Translations under genes and position numbers: made by a program
The notes under the pieces: generated by a model
The model's database searches: none
What the model was told of the DNA's origin: nothing
The model's input: only the letters and a program-made list of their open reading frames with translations
Part shown: piece by piece, positions 45,721 to 58,104 of the stretch
Layout: the number at the start of each line of letters is the position of its first letter
Numbering within the stretch: the stretch's first letter is position 1
Assembly: GCF_013368755.1 (NCBI RefSeq)
Contig: NC_049561.1
Coordinates: 7,006,001-7,070,000 of the forward strand
Length of the DNA stretch: 64,000 bases
Direction of reading: 5' to 3'
Origin: Talaromyces rugulosus
Lineage: Eukaryota > Ascomycota > Eurotiomycetes > Eurotiales > Trichocomaceae

Positions 45721-47422
45721 CTATCCATCTGCCATGGCTTCTTCTCTTTCCATGGCTGCTTTGGCCAATGTGTATCTGTCAGAAACTCGGTTCCTTCGCT
45801 CTTTCGAATAGCTCCTATTACCCCCTTCGCCGCCTTCTTTCCTGCCCGCGGAAAGGTGGCTTTCAATCTCACTTTCGGGAGTGAGTTCGGCAACGCTGAC
45901 CGCAACTTCTGCTGGAGTTTTTAGACTGTCATTCGTCTCTATTGTTTTATCCTGTGATTCTGGTGGTTTGGGAGAGTCCGTGTCCTGCGTTTTGGACCGT
46001 CGTCGAGTGACTCTGGATTTGGCTTGAGAAGTTGACGTTGTCTTGGAAATTGTTCGTCGTCTGCCTCTCGGTTTTGGGCCCTCTGAGCTAGTAGCGTCTT
46101 CAACAGGGAGGACTGACGAGTCCTCAAGTGATGTATCCAGGGCGGCCTCTTGGCCATCTACCATGGGCGTTGTTGCAGGGAGGTTGGGAGTTTGCTGGAC
46201 ATGGGGCATGGAGGCTTGAGGTTTGCGTGGCCGGCCTCTTTGCCGTTCCCTCACAGGTTGTACAGTGGCTGGACTGCCTGATTCCTCTGATACAATATTG
46301 AGTCGCTGTCTCTTCGTAGCTGGCTCACCAGAGTCTCGTCGAGCTCTTGTTGTCCCTTGGGAATGCCGATCGTCCTGCGATTGGCGAATGTGCATTGGTA
46401 AAGTCTCGGCAGCGGGTTTGAGAGGAATCCTGACAGGATGGGCTTGTTCAAAACCCGTAGCATGGTCGATAGATTCGTTATCCCCTTCAAATGAATCCGC
46501 AACTCGTCCAGTTGTAATGAATTTCGGTGATTGATGTCCTTCGTGTTCATTCAAAAAACCCGGGCTTTGTACTGCAGGTATAAGGCCATCCAGTAGGCGT
46601 GGGGTCAGTGGAGGGGCGTTCTGTTGGCGGTCTTCCAGATATCTCATTTTTACTTTCAAAGCATCGTTATGTAATTTGAGTTTCTCGATCTCATCGGCTT
46701 TGGACTGGAGTTCTTTCAGAACAATTTTCAGCATATCCATTGCCTCATCACACTGACCTACTTGGCCGCGATACGAGGAAGTTGTATTTAACTCGAGTCG
46801 CAGAGCTCTGAATGATTGCTTCAGATCGGCCATTGTATCTTGTAACTCGTCAACGGAACTCGAAATTCGATGGAGGCTGAGGCCTTGGTTTTGTATAGCT
46901 TTGTTGAGCGCTGCCTCTGGAATATTGGTAGACCCAGGCGTGTTTTCTGCCGAGTCAGTTTGGGACACGACTTGCTGGTCAGGGAACAAGAGCCAAGGCA
47001 ACGAGCCTTCCCGGAACATCGGCTGTGTTTCTTTCATAGATATAATCTCCCTAAACGATACATTCGACAACTTCCAGAAAACTTTCGCACTGCTACTTTG
47101 TCAGTGATCAGGGCGGAAATTCGGGCGGCGCATTGGCTTACTCTGGCTCAAGGTGGACGAGTGCGCCCAGCTTCTGGTGGCACAGCCGGCACACGATCTC
47201 CTGGATAACGCGACCACGAACAAAATCGAGATTGGACGACTGCGGGATCTGCTTCTTTTCGGACGATATCTTGATCCGGTCCATGTCGATACTGATCCAG
47301 CCGGTCAATGTCGAGTAGGTGTCGGATAACTTGGCCCACTCATTCTCGCACGCTGCCAGTGAGCTTGAGCAGCAGGCGCACTGGCAGAGAATAGACGGGC
47401 GCTCTAGATGGGAGAGGTCCAT
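45721..47422 (-). CDS. Mis18-like zinc-binding protein with AT-hooks
   Basis: Exons 47422-47142 and 47095-45721 flank a 46-nt intron (phase 2); the product is 551 residues. The first 120 residues have two CxxC pairs about 60 residues apart (CACC near 16-19 and CRLCHQKLG near 75-83), followed by FWKLSNVSFREI. This order matches the Mis18/Yippee fold that loads CENP-A at centromeres. A coiled coil follows (LKIVLKELQSKADEIEKLKL), then a basic disordered tail with an AT-hook RGRPRKP and a second PRGRRR, suggesting direct DNA contact. The gene is divergent from threonine aldolase. Mis18 membership is judged by eye and is not secure; a generic zinc-binding chromatin protein is the alternative. The start at 47422 is the first ATG that leads into the domain. 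Confidence 0.6.
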
Positions 47423-47740
47423 GGCGATAGAACCAATCTGGCTAACTCTGTGGCAACGCTGCCTCAGGCGTGACGAGGCTCCAGGGCGAGAGAGGGGCGT
47501 GCATGGCTTTAGAAGCATGCAAAAAACAAGGAAAGCATTGGGCACTGACTGACCTTGGTTTGGCATCCTGCAGAATCTGTTAGGCAGGCGGTGAGCCGCG
47601 GCGCCAAGACTCCTGCGGCCGGGGCCCGTTATCGATAAGAAAATGATGTTTTGGCGTCGCTCCCCGCAGTCGGACCTCCTTGAACCGCACTGAGAGTTTC
47701 TTGTCGCCAGAGAGTTTGGCGTGTCATTGTTCGCTTCCCC
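47423..47740. promoter_or_regulatory. Short divergent promoter, Mis18-like / threonine aldolase
   Basis: 318 bp lie between two divergent ATGs, so promoter elements must be shared or interleaved. The frame of the Mis18-like exon stays open upstream here without an obvious conserved extension. No specific site was recognised. Confidence 0.4.
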
Positions 47741-49096
47741 ATGAAACTTGCTTGCTATGCATCCAGGCGCTTCGTTTGGCACCGAAATATCCCGCGCTTC
47801 ACACCGAGGACGTCGCTATGTAGCTTCACCACGGGGTCCCCAGCTCACAACGCCGTTAACGGGCTCAATGGCAAGACAAACACATGGCACGGCTTGGGCG
47901 CTGCGGAATTCGATTTAAGAAGTGAATACCTATTGATGTACTGCGTTGCAAGAGATAATCACTGATATAGCTATGCCACCAGGTGACACGATGACCAAGC
48001 CAACACTCTCCATGCTAGATGCTATCGCGCAAAGCACCCTGCTCGATGATGTGTTCGGCGAAGACCCTACAACGAATTCACTGCAAGAGTATGTTGCAGA
48101 ACGAACAAAGCATGAGGCTGGCCTTTTGGTAATGTCCGGAACCATGGGAAACCAGGTTGCGATCCGCACGCATCTGAGCCAGCCCCCCCATTCGATACTG
48201 TGCGATCACCGCGCTCATATCTTCCGCGCCGAAGCCGGTGGTGTCAGCATGTGGACAGGTGCTACAGTGTATGGTGTGATTCCCGCAAATGGTGGGCATC
48301 TCACCCTGGAGGATCTCCAGGCGAACTATGTTCCCCCAACAGACATCCACAACTGCCCCACCAAATTAATCAGTTTGGAAAATACACTGGACGGAATGGT
48401 TATGCCGCTCAGCGAGACTAAACGTATTGTTGAATGGGCACATGCGAACAGAATCAAGGTCCATCTGGACGGAGCTCGGCTATGGGAAGCCGTTGTATCC
48501 GGTGCAGGCAGCTTGCATGAATTCGCCAGCCTTTTCGACAGCGTCAGCCTCTGTTTTTCCAAAGGCCTAGGTGCTCCTATTGGAGGTGTTATCGTTGGAT
48601 CCAAAGAATTCATCGAACGAGCGCGATGGTTCCGCAAGTCTATTGGAGGAGGAACGCGCCAGGCGGGCGTTATTTCCTCTGCTGCCAGGGTTGCAGTCGA
48701 AGAGACATTCGGAACTGGTCCTAACGGCGAGGGCGGCAAACTCCAGGAGACTCATGTCAAAGCGAAAAAGGTCGCAGAAATGTGGACTTCCAAGGGCGGG
48801 AAGTTGGGCGGGCTCGTGGAAACTAATATGGTGTGGCTGGATCTTGCAGCCTCGGGGTTGGGGCCCAATGACCTCGGCGAAATTGGGCAAGAGAAGGGAT
48901 TGCAGCTCTTGGGGAATCGGATAATAGCCCACTATCGTAAGTTCAATTCAACAAGAAGTCCTATGAACGGTGGCTAACAGCGCGCGCAGAGGTGTCCGCG
49001 GAGGCATTGCGCCGACTGGACGAAGTGTTTCGCGTCGCACTGAGTGGGGAGTTCAAGCGCAGCACTGATACCAACAAGCCCTATGGCAGTAGATAG
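47741..49096 (+). CDS. L-threonine aldolase (Gly1-type), possibly mitochondrial
   Basis: Exons 47741-47921, 47983-48936 and 48990-49096 give 413 residues; introns of 61 and 53 nt. The PLP enzyme splits threonine or allo-threonine to glycine and acetaldehyde. Visible fold-type I features are FDLRSDTMTKPTLSML, built exactly across the first splice, then MSGTMGNQVA, HLDGARLWEA and the PLP-binding Lys at about 254 (SLCFSKGLGAPIGG), and the substrate Arg region GGGTRQAG. The N-terminus, about 55 residues longer than the catalytic start and rich in Arg, Ser and Thr without acids (MKLACYASRRFVWHRN), resembles a mitochondrial presequence; yeast Gly1 is cytosolic. A shorter start would lose the essential region, so the 47741 ATG is favoured. 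Confidence 0.88.
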
Positions 49097-50164
49097 TCTG
49101 ACAGCCATCTGTATTGTAGACATGTATATATCAAATGTAGTGACATAGAACCATGCGCAATGAGTCTTGGACAGATAATGAGCATTAACAATTAAGATTT
49201 GTGGGTCCGCCCGACGACGAGAGGCTGACAAGCGCGAGCTAGTCCATTATAGGAATAGCCCCAGAGAAGCGGAGCCGCGGGGCCGCGCGGCAGCCCGTCA
49301 TTGGCTGGCGGGCTGGTGCCTGAGGGGGCAATCCGGATCGGATTATTTATTTCTCTGGAGTAGCTTGTCGACTAACAAATGATTGCAGCACGAAATAACA
49401 CCGCCTCCGCTACAATTGAGCGTTTCTCTGACGACGGCGACCCTGCCAGACACCTGCGCGTGACACCGCTTTCTTCCTTGTTATTGCTGGAGAAACGGCC
49501 GCCGGCAACTCGAACACAGCCCGCCCAGTTCGTGTTTGGATGCCCTGGCAGGGGAGTTTTTCCCAGGTGATCGGTTACTCAACAGCCGTGGGATGTACGT
49601 CTTCTATCTCTGTCTTGTCGCATGGTTCTAACTCTTCAGATTTTTATCTTTTTAGGCCATCTGAACTTCGCCTGTTGACTCCGTGAACGGTCCGAATCGT
49701 CTTCCGTACATCATCTGAAACGGAATCGAGGAAACCCATACTATCTAGTCCCAGCTACCGTATCGAAGTATATATATTTGGAAAAATCGAGAAGAAAAAT
49801 CACCAAAAAAAATCGAAAAAAAAAAAAAAAAAGATCCAAAGGGCTCCCCATTTTGTGTCGAATAACAGCCAACTGCCTCCAACGAGGTATCAGTGCAGTG
49901 TACGGCAGTGAACGTCTGGCCTCAAAGACCAGACGGATTGCACTGCTGAAAACTGCCATCACTTGCTGATCCTAGGATGGTGCTGCCATTGTTTCTGAAC
50001 ATATACTATTACTAGCAAGATAAAGATCAATCGTGCGATTCTTGACCGAGTCCGTCGAGTCCAGTGCCGAAACACCGCCGAGAGTTTATCCAGCCTTTTC
50101 CTATTTCTTTGCAAAGATATTCACCCAGGAAAAACATCATCGTGCTGTTCGATAGTCTCGCATT
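49097..50164. promoter_or_regulatory. Intergenic, threonine aldolase 3' end to kinase leader
   Basis: About 1.07 kb with GC-rich repeats of GCGGGGCC type near 49266-49290 and an A-run around 49807-49833. A 63-codon frame from 49379 (ATG) to 49570 shows no domain; it could be an upstream ORF if the kinase leader is this long. Otherwise promoter and leader sequence. Confidence 0.45.
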
Positions 50165-53100
50165 ATGGAGGTGAACCCGACCCAAGGCTCAACACAGCCA
50201 TACTCAGATCCTCGGCGACTAGGATCACACAACTCAGGGCTCCAAGACGAGGATGTGTCTGATATCTTGTGCATTCTGCACCCCGGCTCTCCTTCCGCCC
50301 ACGAATTGGTTGATGCCACGAGTCGGCTTGATAAAGGCCATCAACATATACTTCAACGGGACGAGTTCGAATACGACTCTGATGGCGCAGTTTCTCGAGA
50401 CATAGCCCTTCGACTTTCCTCATCTGTGAGGGACTTGTCTGCAGGGTTTGTCTTCGGACGCAACCCACAGCGCTGCGACATTCTGCTCAGCCCAGAGGTC
50501 ACCTCGAAGACTGTGTCCAACACTCATTTTCGGATTTTTGTCAACGAAGAAGGCATATTGATGCTTGAAGACACGTCTACCAACGGGACAGTTGTTGATA
50601 GCACTCGTTTATGGAAGCGTAACGGCCAGACCACTCGCATGCTCGTCAACGGTTCTGTCATCATCGTCGCATCTGACAAGAAGGAAGTGCGATTTGTGGT
50701 GCGGATTCCACCGCGGGACGGGTTTAATGTACAGTACCAGGAAAATCTTATTGCGTATCTACACCGGGTGGCTAGACATGCTGCGAAAGTGAAGAACCTT
50801 CAAGCCCGCACACCTATGTTGCAACACACACTCCAGTGGACGCTTGGGAATCCTAATCAATATGGCATGCACTGGACTGGTGGCTCTATTTACAACGTCA
50901 CCGGGCAGATCGGCAAGGGCGCATTTGCCACCGTATACAAACTGGCAACCAAACAAGATGGCGCTGTCTATGCGGCCAAGGAGCTCGACAAGCGCCGCTT
51001 TATGAAGAATGGCATTCTAGATCAGAAAGTCGACAATGAGATGCAAATTATGAAAGACCTTCGCCACGTAAGTAGTGATTTTAAATGCTTTGATTCGGTG
51101 TATGTGTACTGAACCGTTGCAGCCTAATATTGTACAATACATCGACCACCATGAGCATGATCGATGGATATATATCATCATGGAGTACGTGGCAGGTGGT
51201 GAACTGTCAGCCTATCTTTCAGGGAGTGGTAAAATCGCCGAAGATATGGTTAAAAGCATTACCAGGCAACTTCTCCATGCTCTGCAGTACCTTCACAAAC
51301 GAAAGATCACCCACCGGGACATCAAACCGGACAACATCCTCATATCGTCCCTTGATCCGCTGCGAGTCAAACTGTCCGACTTTGGTCTTTCCAAGGTCGT
51401 GCAGGAGGAGACATTTATGAAAACCTTCTGTGGCACTCTTCTTTACTGTGCGCCTGAAGTGTATCCAGAATATGACAATTACAGGCAGGGCGCAGTCCGA
51501 AAGCGGCGGCGATTGGGCGACCCGTAGGTACACCAGGCAGACCATTCCCAAATGCAGTTTCACTGATACTTCATGTCGAATAGGCCTCCCCGGACCTCTC
51601 CGTATAACCAGTCAGTTGATGTGTGGTCGCTTGGCGCAGTTCTCTTCCATATCCTCTGTGGCTCGCCACCTTTCACCGGCCGCGCAGATGACCGAGGAGT
51701 GCAGATGCTTCGTACGATAATGACTACCGACGTCGACTATGGTCTCTTGGAAGAAGCTGGCGTATCGGCGGAAGGCATTGACTTCGTTTCACAGCTTCTC
51801 CGCACCGATCCACACGACCGTCCTAACGAGAAGCAATTATTCAAACACGCATGGATCGCAAACGTCGCCGATATCGATGAGTACTCGGATGTCGAGAATT
51901 CCGCAATTGAAGACGGGGAACACCTTCCTCTAATTACCGAAGCTGTCGAGGAAGAGCTGGACGCGTCTCAATTGTCGATAAATGACAACCTGGAAGAGGA
52001 AGCATTCTGGGAGGCAGGCGAGCTCGGAGCAAGTCAGATGAAGCGGCCGCGCCTTACCGAGGAAGCCGACGTTCGCTACCCGTCGCTTCCCAGTTTGAAG
52101 AGCTTCCCCGTCGTCGACATGCCCTTCACTGCAGCGCATCCCCAGCGCCTATTTGGCGAAGTTACTCCATCTGCACTGCGCAGTTCAGGCATCTTTGAAG
52201 GTCTCGGCCCCAGTGCGTTCAGCTTCGGTAGCTCCCAATCCTCCGGTGAGTCGATGGATGACGGCGATACTGCCGGTGGTTCAGCTGCTGCAGTGCACTC
52301 TTTCCCCGAGTCCCGTTTTGGAGGCTCATCCCCCGGTGTCTGGGGAGTGAATAGCCCTATGGGCCCTCTCCAGACGTCGGCTTCGGACTCGGACTCTCTC
52401 AGATTCGCCTTGCGCGCGGCAGATACACCGGGTACACCGCGTAGTCGTGCAGAACGAGAGGGGACGCCTGCTAACGAAGATCTGACAGACCCAGGGAACA
52501 ACAGTCCGAACGCACACGAGATTACTCCAAAAGCCCTTCCGATCCATCGACGTCACGTCGAGCTTCCCTTGCCTGACACTGCCAGCGAAAGTTCTAACCC
52601 ACGAGATGACCAATCGTTCAAATTCCAACAACTCCGCCGTGACAGCAATGCTGACCTCGACGAGTTGGCGACAACAATCGACGCGCGCACTGGCAAAGAG
52701 ATATCGGCGGAAATACCTGCTACTACGCACAGGGATGCTTCGGAAGGACCGACTGCCGTGGCTACGACCACTCCTCGAACACTGCCGCGTACAACATTTG
52801 CAAAGCCTCTGCCCTTGCTAGGCAAACTAGTCAGCGTTCCTGGTTCCGTAATCGATCTTACCTTGCGACTGGAAAGCCGTATGACCTCATGGGGCCGTGG
52901 ACCATACGCGACAATTGTTTACCCGGATCGCATGGACACTCGGATTCCGGCATATGCCATCGAAGTGACTTTTTGGAGCCCCGGCATCGAATCGCGCATT
53001 GCCGAGGGCATTGACTGGATGGATATCCCCGACGTGATAACAATTCTGTCGACAAAGACACGCAAGTGCATATGGGTCAATGGAGTCGAGCTTCGGCGAG

Positions 53101-53366
53101 CACCAGAAGCTGCGAATGGCAAGCAAGGGTTCCATTATTTTGGAAAAATCTACACGGACGATGTGATCACGATATTTGAGAATGGAGACAAGGACAAGTA
53201 TTTGCGGTTCCGGTGCGAATTTTACCATGGAGAGAGTATTGGGCGGCGACCGGCGAGTGAACAAGGGTTTACGGTGCGGCAGGTTCTGTATCCGAAGAGT
53301 GACTCGAAGCAGAACCGGCTGGCAAACAGCAAGAGAGACACCAGTGGCAACAAGGTCTATGCCTAG
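50165..53366 (+). CDS. chkB: FHA-kinase of the Rad53/Cds1/Chk2 type
   Basis: Exons 50165-51067, 51123-51523 and 51584-53366 give 1028 residues. Chk2-class kinases relay DNA-damage and replication-stress signals. An N-terminal FHA domain (about 90-180) shows FVFGRNPQRCDILL, SNTHFRIF and LEDTSTNGT. The kinase domain (about 241-525) has GKGAFATVY, AAKELDKRR, HRDIKPDNIL, DFGLSK and CGTLLYCAPEVYPEY, followed by SVDVWSLGAVLFHILCGSPP after intron 2. The C-terminal half has a Ser/Pro-rich disordered region, with SQ/TQ-poor composition, and near 850-985 a divergent second FHA-like domain (WGRGPYATIVYP, WVNGVEL, ITIFENGD). FHA-kinase-FHA is the Rad53 plan. The symbol follows the A. nidulans Chk2 homologue and is tentative, since Dun1-like or Mek1-like paralogues also exist. 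Confidence 0.85.
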
Positions 53367-53681
53367 CCTGTACCTTATCGTGTGTACTGTCCATTGGGAT
53401 CGACTTTTTTTCAATCGTTTGTGATTAGACTGAAGGGTGTCTGTCCAAGGACATCATTTTTGAGGCGCAAATCAGGCGAATTGGTTACATTTTTTTTTTG
53501 TTTGTTCATGCAACTGTCATCAGCTTTTTCTGTATATTGATTCATACCATAGCATAAGATCGCATAATAAGCATTTCGGATATTAGTTTACCTTCTGGTG
53601 TGCAAAACAAGCTGACAAAACAAGTTGAAAAAAGAAAGGGGTGTGCCCATTGCCTTAGTTTTAAAGGTCCAGATGTCCATT

Positions 53682-53703
53682 GGAGCCTTGGGAACCAGGC
53701 TCC
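53682..53703. repeat. Perfect 7-bp hairpin
   Basis: GGAGCCT and AGGCTCC are separated by an 8-nt loop (TGGGAACC), downstream of the kinase gene. It is not followed by a T-run and sits too far from the stop codon to be a clear 3' processing signal. Role unknown. Confidence 0.6.
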
Positions 53704-53978
53704 CAGTTGACCCGTGTGTCCCTTGTGGATGGTAGCTGTGACCGTTAGACCACGGGGTCCTTTTCCAAGCTGTGGATATATACTGACGGTGGGCCATATA
53801 CTCTCATCTCATCTATCGTCCGTTCACACATCCCATCATCGATTTTTCTTAATTCCATGAATTTATTAGTCGCAAAAAGCAATTCATCTATTGTTTGTCG
53901 CTTAAAGTGTGAGTAAAAAAAAGCCCGGTTTGGGTGTTGTTGCAAAAAGAATTATCACCTGGCAACTGCCGGACTCGA

Positions 53979-54021
53979 AACCATGGGATCGGCGCTAGTC
54001 GGCGCTAGCGGCGCCATGGTT
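53979..54021. repeat. Palindrome with tandem CGG-bearing repeat
   Basis: Eight-base arms AACCATGG (53979-53986) and CCATGGTT (54014-54021) flank two perfect copies of the decamer TCGGCGCTAG (53989-54008) and a following CGGCG. Three CGG triplets fall on one strand about one helical turn apart. CGG triplets are the contact units of Zn(II)2Cys6 fungal regulators, so this may be a binding array. That is inference; nearest gene starts are 2 kb away (P450). Confidence 0.6.
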
Positions 54022-56057
54022 CCGTCGCGGTGTGTCATGCGGCTGATATACCGGCCTCTGATTGGGCTACGTTTGATATGGACCCACACACGCAAATAGC
54101 CAATGGGATGGGTTTCGATTATTCGTTATGGAGTGTTAACGATACCACACGTATGCCTGCTGAAAACAATATTTATAGGATGTATATTAACTGCCACATA
54201 TAAAATATAAATTAAAGTATGGATACATCGTTCAAGACAGTAGATTTTAGTGAAAATGTTTTAAAGAAAGATAAATGAATGTAGTGACAAGTATCTTTGA
54301 ATGAGACGAGAACAATAAAAGCTCGACAGCCTTGAAATTGTTAAAAGAATTAGAAAAAAACACTAGATTTGTCTACTTGGCACATTCTTCTCACCTAAAG
54401 CTGTCAAGGTTATTATGGCTTGTTGGGAGAAGCTCGAAATGGACACGCAAAACCAAAGCAGAGGCACATTTTTACTTGTTCGTTCATTTATTCAAACTCT
54501 AAAACTATTCCTCACTGCTATATAGAATATAGTAGTTTGGATGCACAGCTTTTACCAGCAGATAGGCGAAGCGATGACAGGTGCCCTTTCCGTTCCCGGA
54601 GATGACTGCTCGATCCATCAGCTTTCAAGCATTTCTTGCATATATTCAACGTGCCGGGTTATTTTTTTTTTAATTTTTATTTTTATTCTATTTGGCAAAT
54701 AGTAACTATGCAAGATAAGCAATGTTATCAGCTTTTAGTGAAGAAGATAGCCATCAAGTTCGGCATGCATATGTTCTTCGTGCGGCGCAGTGGGTTCTAT
54801 GATACGATCAAGACGTGTTCAAATTGCTCATGTGGACATCTGGAGCAAAGAGACATTTGAATCAAAGACCAGAGAGAAGAATTTTGAGGCAGAGAGGACC
54901 CTGCTAGCCATATTAACGGACTGGGTAACTTGGGAGGCAAGATACAATGTTGGAGTTGCGAAAATTTGCGGGCATGGAGAGTGCAGAGGGGTGGCTAAGA
55001 GAGTTGCAGGTATTATGTCGCTTTGGAACAGGGAATTTCGTTTTGATTTGATCGCAATCAATGATTAATTTTTTTGCGCCTTGAAACCTGTATGTATGTG
55101 GATGAAGAGAGTGCGGGGATACTGCGCATGTGACAACTGGTAAAATATGGAGTGTGGATGCCCCGGATTTTTGAGAACCAATAAAAAAATTGAAAACAAT
55201 ACTCCCACATGCTTTATACACTGCAAACTAGAATACATTTATCTAATAATTGTGGTTACTGAAACAGGAGTTGAGAGACACGTACAGTGGGCAAGCACTG
55301 TTATCACCAAGAAATGTATATTAACTTAAAAGATCAAGCAAATAAAATAACACAAATTCATTCTTGTGAGAATATTAAGATATAGGGAGCAAGCTTGTAG
55401 AAATTTAGATAAAATATTTTGGTACGTAGGACAAATATAGAAATAAAAATAGAAGTAATTGTACGCATGTAACGTCATATTGCGGCCGTAGCACTGCATG
55501 ACAGTTACATACGTACCAGCTATCACAATACATACTGTGTCATACTACCTTTATTTCTATTATTAAACAAAGGAATTTTCGGACGGAGTTACCAGCCATC
55601 GACAACAACCGGAGAGCCATCAATTATGCAACACTCGTGATATAGCCGCCCCTTGTACAAACTAGTAAGTAGTGTGACGGCAAATCGGGGATACGTTCAA
55701 TGTGCCAAGCCAGCTCCATACATGGTCTATTTATGTAGCAGGATCAACACGTACCCACCTTTTTGGTCGGTAGCTCGCCCCGACGAGAAGAGCGAGCCGT
55801 TTACATCGGCGGCCTTCGGTCATTCGAACTTCCGATGAACCATGGCTTCACGACGACTAATTATTATTTATAGTCGACGTTTGTCGTGCATGAAGGTACA
55901 GTTCAGGATCTTTGTGAAGTTAATAAATCTGGTTTCTTTGTTTGCTTCTACGTGACCACACTTGAGACACGCTAATATTCGTAGGCTCTCAACCAGACAG
56001 CGAATTTGGTGCTAGTTAATATTAGTTGATACTCGTATTTCTTTAGTCTATGATAAA

Positions 56058-57863
56058 ATGCTGGACATCTCGCTAGAAGTTTTCTCCGGGGTGCCAGGTT
56101 CTATTCTTCTGGCTGGAGGACTGCTAGGGTGTCTACTCATCGTAAGTATTCTATCTTCACCTTGGAAACATACATAATACCTGACAAGGACGATGAGCGA
56201 AGCAATTCCTCTACTTGAGACAGACTGACCACCTATCCGCAATTCCCGGACCATGGCTATCCAAATGGACCGGTGCCGTCACGACATACTACTGGTTTAT
56301 CGGAGAGCGTGCGCAATATGTCGACTCGCTTCACAAGAGATACGGTGCGTGCTGGACTGGAACAAGGCATAATTTACAGACTAACGATAATATGTGCCAG
56401 GTCCAATCGTTAGAGTCTCCCCCACGGAAGTTGAAATAAACGATATCACAGCCATTAAGCAGATCCACAAAGTCGGGGGTCCATTCATGAAATCGGACTG
56501 GTACTATACGCTCACCAGTACGGCAGTCCAAACTATGTTTAACACAACCAACGCTGTGTACCATTCGCGGCTTCGCAAGCTTCTGTCTTCACCAATTTCC
56601 GACGCTAATCTGAAACAGTATGAAGGTGCTGTTACAGATCGAGTTCTCCTTGCAGTTCGCAGAGTCGCCGAAGAGCTAGAATCTAGAGGTGTGGCAGACA
56701 TTTACAAGTGGATGACCTTCCTAACCACTGATATTATCGGCGAGTTGAGTTTCGGTCAGTCGTTTCAAATGCTGGAGCGCCGTGAGGTATGTTTATTTCC
56801 ATTCCATTCCATTCTTTCTTTTTTGGAATTTGCTACCTCTCGCTCACACAAGACAATGATAGAAAAACCAATATGTGAAAGATCTAGAGGCCTTGGTCTC
56901 CCAGCAGCCTCTCCTGACAACCTTCCCATTCTTGATATCAGCCGCCCGATACCTGAATCTTGGAGTCTTCCGTCGGGTCGTTGAACGTGTAATTCGCATT
57001 AATGCATATGCTGCCGAATCAGTCCAGCGATATCAAGATCATCTTGCCCTGCACCCAACAAACCCGAAGCCTACACTCTTTACAAAGGTTTTTGGTGCAG
57101 AAAAAGACAACAGTCTTACCCATCAAGAAGTCGTTTCCAACGCTCAGGGTTACATTATCGCTGGGAGTGATACTACTGCTATAACACTGACTTATCTGAT
57201 TTACTGCCTCTGCAAGCACCCGAAGGTCCTTGAAAAGCTTGTCCGGGAGGTGCAGTCATTGCCGGACAATTTCACTGACAAGGAATGTCGAGAATTGCCC
57301 TTCATGGACCAAGTGATGACTGAAACGATGCGCCTATACCCAGCTGTTCCGACTGCATTGCCACGAACTGTCCCCGCTGGAGGAGCTGTTTTGGGTGGCT
57401 ACCGATTTCCCGGTGGAATTACAGTATCGACACAAGCATACAGCATGCATCGCAACCCAGAAGTATTTGAGTCCCCAGAGAGGTAAGTGATTATGCGGTT
57501 CGAATTCAGTGTAAAATATTTACATTTCTAATAATCTAAAACAGTTTTGACCCTTCCCGATGGGAAAACCCAAGTAAGGAGATGAGAGAATGGTTTATGC
57601 CTTTTGGCGGAGGCTCCCGAAGTAAGGCATCAATAGTATTTTTTCCGCTTTAAGAAGTAAACTGACAACTTAACCCTGTGTGAATAGTTTGCCTTGGTTT
57701 GCACCTTGCCAGACTCGAATTACGACTAACGATAGCACACTTTTTTCGACGATTTCCAAACGTGCGCGTTTCGTCCAAAGAAGGGATGTGTGACAAAGAC
57801 ATGGAGATGGATATGTGGTTCCTGACACAGCCCAAAGGGCATAAATGCTTAATCGAAGCTTGA
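56058..57863 (+). CDS. Cytochrome P450 monooxygenase
   Basis: Six exons: 56058-56141, 56203-56344, 56401-56786, 56863-57482, 57545-57621 and 57688-57863, 494 residues. The N-terminus is a single membrane anchor (about 1-28) followed by the Pro-rich hinge LSAIPGPWLSKW. The I-helix oxygen motif is AGSDTTA, the K-helix ExxR lies in MTETMRLYP, the PERF-like region in FDPSRW, and the heme loop is FGGGSRICLG with the thiolate Cys at about 438. All match ER-bound class II fungal P450s of the secondary-metabolism type. At intron 1 an acceptor at 56202 restores a usual linker (QFLYLRQTDHL) and is preferred to one at 56223 that also keeps frame. Substrate unknown; the neighbouring O-methyltransferase and MFS gene suggest tailoring of a small molecule. 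Confidence 0.9.
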
Positions 57864-58104
57864 TCTGATAAATATTGGGTCAATTTACGTTATTGCATGT
57901 GGCTAGGATATGGAAATAATAGTTTGCATCGTACGGCGTTGACTATATAGGACTCGATGTGATTGGCCGGTGTATTTCCCCCCCACTGCCCCGCGTCAAA
58001 TTTCGAAAAGTAGAATAAACATTTGAATCAAATTTAATTTTTGTCTCGTGCAATCAGCATTTGAATAATCCCAACCTCAAAAACCAAGCATTAACTCAGG
58101 AACT

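Larger units (their letters stand above)
53367..56057. other. 2.7 kb gene-poor interval, partly AT-rich
   Basis: Nothing coding was recognised. It contains the kinase 3' UTR, a short hairpin at 53682-53703, a GC-rich palindrome at 53979-54021, and AT-rich stretches at about 54130-54420 and 55150-55560. A frame at 54790-55068 plus has no domain. The composition change marks the passage from the housekeeping block to the accessory genes that follow. Confidence 0.5.

Noticed and set aside
53660..53762. tRNA-like sequence on the minus strand (A-box-like TGGTCTAACGG)
   Set aside because: No matching B-box or T-arm and no acceptor stem pairing at a suitable distance; only a simple hairpin at 53682-53703 is real.
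54790..55068. 92-codon frame upstream of the P450
   Set aside because: Starts at a non-ATG-supported position in AT-rich DNA, with no similarity I can recognise.
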